From: JBAYNW01 sp041678605 | Lineage (GTDB): Bacteria; Cyanobacteriota; Vampirovibrionia; Gastranaerophilales; Gastranaerophilaceae | NCBI GenBank assembly: GCA_041678605.1 | Contig: JBAYNW010000006.1 | Coordinates: forward strand, 1 to 64,000 | Length of the DNA stretch: 64,000 nt | Direction of reading: 5' to 3' | Shown here: positions 60,003-64,000 of the stretch, in pieces | Position numbering within the stretch: position 1 is the first letter of the stretch | Layout of the letters: the number at the start of each line of letters is the position of its first letter | The notes under the pieces: model-generated | Told to the model about the DNA's origin: nothing | The model's database searches: none | Seen by the model: only the letters and a program-made list of their open reading frames with translations | Program-made: the position numbers and the translations under genes

Positions 60003-61427
60003 TTATTTGAGAACCTCAACGCATTCGTAGTCCTCTAAATATGCCATGTGTTCTTCGGTTATCAACTCGCCCGGTACTAAAATTGCAATTCCCGGCGGGC
60101 ATTCCGCAATAATTTCACCGGAAATTCGCCCGATTGAATTTTCCCTTAACACGGTTTCTTTTTCAGCATAAAATGCATCCTGAATGTTCATTTTTATATC
60201 GGGAGTCAGCATTGGCATGTGTTTTTTATTTTCCAAATAGCAAATATCCGAATATTCTTTCTTGGAAATCTTTTCCAAACAATCTGCCAAGTATTCAAAA
60301 TCCGAGCGTTTATTACCGATGTTTGACAAAAGCAGTAAACCAACATCTGACGCAGATTCCACCTCTATTTTAAAATCAATTTCCAAAATGGATTCTAACC
60401 TTTTGCCTGACAGGCCATCCGCTTTGACAAAAATTTTCGTTACATCGGTCTGATAACTAAAATCAGCTTTAAGGTGGTGCATGCCTTCAATTTTATCAAT
60501 TCTTTTTCTCAAATATTTGGCGTTTTTAACCGCTTTTTCTATCTGCTTTAAACCGGCAGGACTTTGCAAATTTGCCCTCGAAGCATCTAAGCTTGCCAAA
60601 AGCATCAGGGAAGGACTCGTTGTATGTAAAAGTTTCAATGCTTTTTCAATTTTTCCAACATCCAGCTTAGAATTTTCGCCGATATGCAGCATGGAACTTT
60701 GGCTCATGCTTCCGCCTGTTTTATGCAGGGAATGAACAACGGCATCCGCACCCAATTCAAGCGAAGACGGAGGCAAATGTTTATTAAACCTCCACAGGCA
60801 GCCATGAGCCTCATCCACAATCAAAGGCACACTATATTTTTTGCAAATTTCACTTATAGATTTAACGTCGGAAACAACACCTTCGTAGGTAGGGTTTGTA
60901 ATCCAAACAAAAGCCGTGTCTTTGTTTTCTTTAAGCAATGTTTCAACATCTTCGGGTAAAACGCTTCCCCAAAGCCCCCAATCATCAAGTCTTTCCGGCA
61001 CAAGCCACAGAGGCTCCGCCCCTGATATTATCATGCCTGTCAAAATCGAACGGTGACAATTTCTGTTTACGATAATTTTTTGTCCTTTTTTGGTCAAACC
61101 CATCGCAATTGCCAAATTCCCGACTGTTGAACCGTTTAACAGAAAAAAAGTTTTCTTCGCTCCAAATGCTTTGGCAGCAAGTTCTTCAGCCTCTTTTATC
61201 GGGCCGGTTGGAGGGTTGAGAGTTCCAAGGTTGTCAAATTCATCGGTTGTATCAATTAAAAAAGCCTTTTTTCCCACAAGTTTTTTGAATTCGGGATAAA
61301 CCCCCTGCCCTTTTGTGTGGCCGGGGATGTGGAATTGATATGTCGGATGCTCCAATGCAATTTTGAGGGCGTTCACAATCGGAGCCTTGATTTTTGAACC
61401 AATATTTTGGGGCTTATGTGTGTCCAT
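60003..61427 (-). CDS. Orn/Lys/Arg decarboxylase family protein (compact form)
   Basis: A 474-residue fold-type-I PLP enzyme. It has FLLNGSTVGNLAIAMGL, the DEAHGCLWRFN aspartate loop and the PLP-lysine motif VHSLHKTGGSMSQSSMLH. It lacks the wing domain of the ~700-residue inducible decarboxylases and matches the compact SpeA/YaaO type in length. It likely makes agmatine, cadaverine or putrescine. AAGGAA lies upstream of the ATG. It is followed by an MFS gene. Confidence 0.9.
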   Translation of the reverse strand: MDTHKPQNIGSKIKAPIVNALKIALEHPTYQFHIPGHTKGQGVYPEFKKLVGKKAFLIDTTDEFDNLGTLNPPTGPIKEAEELAAKAFGAKKTFFLLNGSTVGNLAIAMGLTKKGQKIIVNRNCHRSILTGMIISGAEPLWLVPERLDDWGLWGSVLPEDVETLLKENKDTAFVWITNPTYEGVVSDVKSISEICKKYSVPLIVDEAHGCLWRFNKHLPPSSLELGADAVVHSLHKTGGSMSQSSMLHIGENSKLDVGKIEKALKLLHTTSPSLMLLASLDASRANLQSPAGLKQIEKAVKNAKYLRKRIDKIEGMHHLKADFSYQTDVTKIFVKADGLSGKRLESILEIDFKIEVESASDVGLLLLSNIGNKRSDFEYLADCLEKISKKEYSDICYLENKKHMPMLTPDIKMNIQDAFYAEKETVLRENSIGRISGEIIAECPPGIAILVPGELITEEHMAYLEDYECVEVLK

Positions 61428-61669
61428 CGGCCAATAATTCCTTCTGCAATACCTGTTTATAATAAATATACTATAAAAAAGAATTTCATGTTTAGGGGGA
61501 CTTTACCGCATGCTCTGTTGTTATTCTAGAAACTCAAATTATACTTTAATTTAGACCTAAAATATTTATTCATACTGATATTTCAAAAATATTGCCCGAC
61601 GAAACTCAAAATCATCCGATTTAATAGTACTTTTTGACTGCTATCATAAAATGGAGATTGGAGAGCAAA

Positions 61670-62338
61670 ATGTCAACTGATTCGGTAAAAGTTTTGATAG
61701 TCGAGGATCATAAATTAATGAGGGTAGGGTTAAAATCCTTATTTGAGGAGTTTCCTGAAATAAACATTGTTGCCGAGGCTCAATGCGGTAAAGAAGCGTT
61801 GGAAAAAGTCCGTGCGTATAGGCCCGACATTGTTTTAATGGATATAGGACTGCCTGATATTAACGGCATTGAAACAACCAAAAAGATTTTAGAACAGTTT
61901 GAAGGAGTGAAGGTAATTATGCTGACCTCGCATATTTCGGAGCAGGAAGTTCTTGATTCTCTTTCCGCCGGTGCCAACGCATATGTGATGAAAGACATTA
62001 ATACCGAAATTCTTATGATGATAATTAAAACGGTAAAAGAAGGTGCTATATGGCTTGACCCGAAAGTTGCACCTATCATTCGTGAAAAAAATGCCGGAAT
62101 TATCCCGCAGCGGCAGTTGTCCAGAGCAAATTTTAAGGCACAGCACTCCAATTTAACTGAAAGAGAATATGAGGTCTTAAAACTGGTTGTGGACGGAAAG
62201 TCAAACAATGAAATAGCTCAGGCATTAACCATAAGCGAACATACCGCAAAGGCCCACGTGTGCAATATAATCCAAAAAATGGTAGTGGATGACAGAACGC
62301 AGGCCGCAGTGAAAGCGTTAAAAGAGGGTTTGGTGTAA
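61670..62338 (+). CDS. NarL/FixJ-type response regulator
   Basis: A 222-residue regulator. The receiver domain (~7-125) has E12/D13, the phospho-acceptor D58 in VLMDIGLPD, the conserved T/S and K (MLTSH, VMKDI). A C-terminal LuxR helix-turn-helix follows (~158-215, LTEREYEVLKLVVDGKSNNEIAQALTISEHTAKAH). No sensor kinase is nearby, so it is an orphan here. The start at 61670 follows GGAGAG; an in-frame codon at 61634 is unlikely. Confidence 0.92.
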   Translation: MSTDSVKVLIVEDHKLMRVGLKSLFEEFPEINIVAEAQCGKEALEKVRAYRPDIVLMDIGLPDINGIETTKKILEQFEGVKVIMLTSHISEQEVLDSLSAGANAYVMKDINTEILMMIIKTVKEGAIWLDPKVAPIIREKNAGIIPQRQLSRANFKAQHSNLTEREYEVLKLVVDGKSNNEIAQALTISEHTAKAHVCNIIQKMVVDDRTQAAVKALKEGLV

Positions 62339-62454
62339 GTTCAGGCGAACTTTTTGTTAATTTTTATTAAGAAAATGACCGAAAACTAGCAAAAAACATT
62401 TTTATGGTTTTTAAGACATCTGTAGGTGTTAAAATATTGAAAGAGGTATTTTTT

Positions 62455-62757
62455 ATGAATGTGATTAAGGTAGTAGGGTTAGTTCTGGCTCTTGGCGGTT
62501 TAACAGCCATTTCAGGATGCAGAAATTTTGACAAAGAGAGAATGAAACAAAATATGGAGATTGTGAAATCAAATACCAGGCCCGATGAATTTCAAAAAAT
62601 TGACAGCAAAATAAGCAGAACAGCGGGTCTTAAAAGCCATAACTACTTCGAAAAGGAGTCTTACAAACACATAGCATGGGAAAATTGTGCAGATTCAATA
62701 AAAAATGGTAAAGTCAAAAAAGCCGTGCTTGACAGCATAAAAAGAGTCCTCAAATAA
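62455..62757 (+). CDS. Small putative lipoprotein
   Basis: A 100-residue protein with a lipoprotein signal peptide (MNVIKVVGLVLALGGLTAISGC, lipobox ISGC with Cys22) and a Lys-rich, helical mature part. AGAGGT lies seven bases before the ATG, and a longer frame from 62404 lacks support. It is followed by a strong terminator. It probably sits in the outer or inner membrane; no family is recognised. Confidence 0.75.
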   Translation: MNVIKVVGLVLALGGLTAISGCRNFDKERMKQNMEIVKSNTRPDEFQKIDSKISRTAGLKSHNYFEKESYKHIAWENCADSIKNGKVKKAVLDSIKRVLK

Positions 62758-62766
62758 AAAACAACT

Positions 62767-62793
62767 AAAAAGCAGGCATTTGCCTGCTTTTTT
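62767..62793 (+). terminator. Rho-independent terminator
   Basis: AGCAGGCA (62771-62778) pairs with TGCCTGCT (62781-62788), flanked by four A and a T run. It ends the lipoprotein gene ten bases after its stop. Confidence 0.88.
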
Positions 62794-62891
62794 CCCCAAA
62801 TAAACCCCATTCCCATAAATTTCGTAACATCTTGGATTTATTGGCGTTTTGTGATCTGAAAACCTCACTCAACATTACGCCAATTTTGAAA

Positions 62892-63080
62892 TTAGTCCAG
62901 TAATGCCTCTAAAATGCTTGCATTTTTCGTCGCAACAACGTTATCACGAACTTTTTGTTTATGAATATAAGTTCTTAGTGCTTCTCTTATGAGTTCAGAA
63001 CGTGAACGATTTTCCCCATCTGCGACTTCGTCAATCTTGCTTAAAAATTCTTCGGGCATTGAAATCAAAACTCTTGCCAT
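62892..63080 (-). CDS. CopG/ribbon-helix-helix-type regulator
   Basis: A 62-residue DNA-binding protein. The N-terminal strand MARVLISMPEEFLSKIDEVADGENRSRSELIREALRTYI is a complete ribbon-helix-helix. Many such proteins are antitoxins, but no toxin gene is adjacent on either side (upstream is promoter DNA, downstream a terminator), so a stand-alone regulator is more likely. AAAGGAGG gives a very strong ribosome site. A TTTTTATATATA element lies upstream. Confidence 0.82.
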   Translation of the reverse strand: MARVLISMPEEFLSKIDEVADGENRSRSELIREALRTYIHKQKVRDNVVATKNASILEALLD

Positions 63081-63116
63081 TAGTATTCCTCCTTTGGTGT
63101 GTTTAATCTAATTTCT

Positions 63117-63138
63117 CTTATGTATATATAAAAACAAA
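63117..63138 (-). promoter_or_regulatory. TTTTTATATATA element upstream of the CopG-like gene
   Basis: Minus strand TTTGTTTTTATATATACATA matches the blocks at 15.92 and 49.65 kb. The GTCAAT partner is not conserved at 18 bases (AACACT there), so this is a weaker member. Confidence 0.4.
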
Positions 63139-63289
63139 CTTGCATAAAAAAGTGTTACTTTTTAAATAACAAATATATAACAATTACTAAAAATTAAAAT
63201 ATTATTGAGCTTAGGGCGGATAATTTTCTTAATAAAACTTAAAAATTGTCACCCGAAACGGAACAATGGTTATTTATGTTAAAATAATA

Positions 63290-63318
63290 TTTACATGTGG
63301 TATTAAGTATGATAGAAT
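63290..63318 (+). promoter_or_regulatory. Promoter of the terminal membrane-protein gene
   Basis: TTTACA (63290-63295), 17 bases, TAGAAT (63313-63318). Start is expected near 63325, giving a ~23-base leader with AGAGGTG before the ATG at 63348. Confidence 0.65.
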
Positions 63319-63347
63319 GGTAACGTTAGCTTAAGTAAGAGGTGATT

Positions 63348-64000
63348 ATGGCTTCAATGATTGATTCCTTCGGAGAAACCTTCAGTGACCGTTTGTCTTT
63401 TTTGAAGATATTCGTTTTTTCAATTCCGGTTTATTACTCTTATTATTTGTACTCGACAACAAAGGATGATTTTACGGGATTCTTTTGGATGGCCGGCCTG
63501 ACTTTATTTTTGTTATTCGGGGTCTTAATCAAAACATCGGGCAATGTGGCAAATGAACGTGACGCCATTCTGCCTTCTCTAAATCCCTTTCCTTTAGCCG
63601 CAGCGGCGGCCAAGGGAATTGTGGCTATCGGGCCTTATGTTATAATTACAAGTTTATTGGCAAATTATTTATGCTCTTTAATAAGTATAATTCCATGGTT
63701 AGACATCACTTTAAAATCACTTATTTGGATTATTGCGGCATCAATAATGGTAACCTCCTTTTTGATGTTTGTTACAAATGAGAAAATTTTGGAGGCTTAT
63801 AATCTAAAGGTACTCGCCCAAAGTGCAGGGGATTTAATAGTTATGATTGTGGTTTTTGTAATAAAATTGGCAATTATAAACATTCCTGTAGTCGGTTTTA
63901 TCGGCTATGTATTGCTTGTTTTATTCGGATTTGGCCCTGTTTTTGATTATTTTTGGGCTTTTGTTCTGGCTTTTAATATCGCGGCAATAGGACATTATCT
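63348..64000 (+). CDS. Multi-pass membrane protein, 3' end beyond the window (partial)
   Basis: The first 217 residues are visible and the frame is open at the window end. There are about six hydrophobic segments (FFWMAGLTLFLLFGVLI, GPYVIITSLLANYLCSLISI, SLIWIIAASIMVTSFLMFV, DLIVMIVVFVIKLAIINI and others). Starting MASMIDSFGETFSDR, it resembles DUF4013-like integral membrane proteins of unknown role, but this is a weak impression. It has its own promoter and a good ribosome site. Confidence 0.75.
   Translation, partial: MASMIDSFGETFSDRLSFLKIFVFSIPVYYSYYLYSTTKDDFTGFFWMAGLTLFLLFGVLIKTSGNVANERDAILPSLNPFPLAAAAAKGIVAIGPYVIITSLLANYLCSLISIIPWLDITLKSLIWIIAASIMVTSFLMFVTNEKILEAYNLKVLAQSAGDLIVMIVVFVIKLAIINIPVVGFIGYVLLVLFGFGPVFDYFWAFVLAFNIAAIGHY

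Noticed and set aside
62892..63080. CopG-like gene as the antitoxin of a toxin-antitoxin pair
   Set aside because: No plausible toxin frame lies within several hundred bases on either strand; the flanks are a terminator and promoter DNA.

Overview
The window looks like low-GC chromosomal DNA from an anaerobic, Gram-negative gut bacterium, most likely a Gastranaerophilales-type member of the Vampirovibrionia/Melainabacteria (the non-photosynthetic sister line of Cyanobacteria). This placement is inference. It rests on the outer-membrane genes (TolC-like channel, MsbA-like flippase, lipoprotein), anaerobic enzymes (flavodiiron protein, iron-sulfur class I fumarase, NifU/NifS), and lineage-style hypothetical proteins with an N-terminal NPSF-type motif. 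No taxonomic marker such as rRNA is present.

Layout. 1-565: repeats, then a tRNA-Glu(TTC) gene with promoter and terminator. 704-10138: a ten-gene surface-glycan operon (split transketolase, FkbM and SAM methyltransferases, HlpA-like, GT4, GT8 and GT2 glycosyltransferases, pyruvyl transferase, polysaccharide deacetylase), followed by a converging GT4 and an MsbA-like ABC exporter. 13.1-19.6 kb: flavodiiron protein, an EF-hand protein, rimO, two paralogous small proteins and glmU. 20-23 kb: a repeat-dense zone with a pseudopilin, dCMP deaminase and galE. 23.1-30.5 kb: a TolC channel divergent from marR-emrA-emrB-type III polyketide synthase-emrB2, which reads as a self-contained module for making and exporting a polyketide. 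30.6-36 kb: TPR proteins, an FtsB/DivIC-like protein and envelope proteins. 36-43 kb: fumarase, HD-GYP and GGDEF c-di-GMP proteins, yqeK-nadD and a P-loop kinase. 43-50 kb: a large helicase-nuclease, the CCA-adding enzyme and a 648-residue membrane protein. 50-64 kb: cytidine deaminase, a PlsC-like acyltransferase, pheT, nifU-nifS, a decarboxylase with an MFS transporter, an orphan NarL-type regulator, a CopG-like protein, and a membrane protein cut by the window end.

Four kinds of dispersed repeat thread through the window: a ~120-140 bp palindrome with CGTCATTGCGAG ends ('P'); a mosaic of short tandem words ('W'); a ~180-190 bp terminal-inverted-repeat element ('M'); and short GTAGG-headed hairpins. 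P and W have entered coding sequence in frame in cca, fumarase, pheT and the leader of a pseudopilin, and appear to supply the stop codons of yqeK and the dCMP deaminase gene. This resembles the protein-coding palindromic elements known from Rickettsia.

Two promoter patterns also stand out. Five genes, and possibly a sixth, have a -10 box placed so that the start codon is at or next to the predicted +1 (leaderless mRNAs). Three lineage-type genes share a bipartite upstream element, GTCAAT-N18-TTTATATA.
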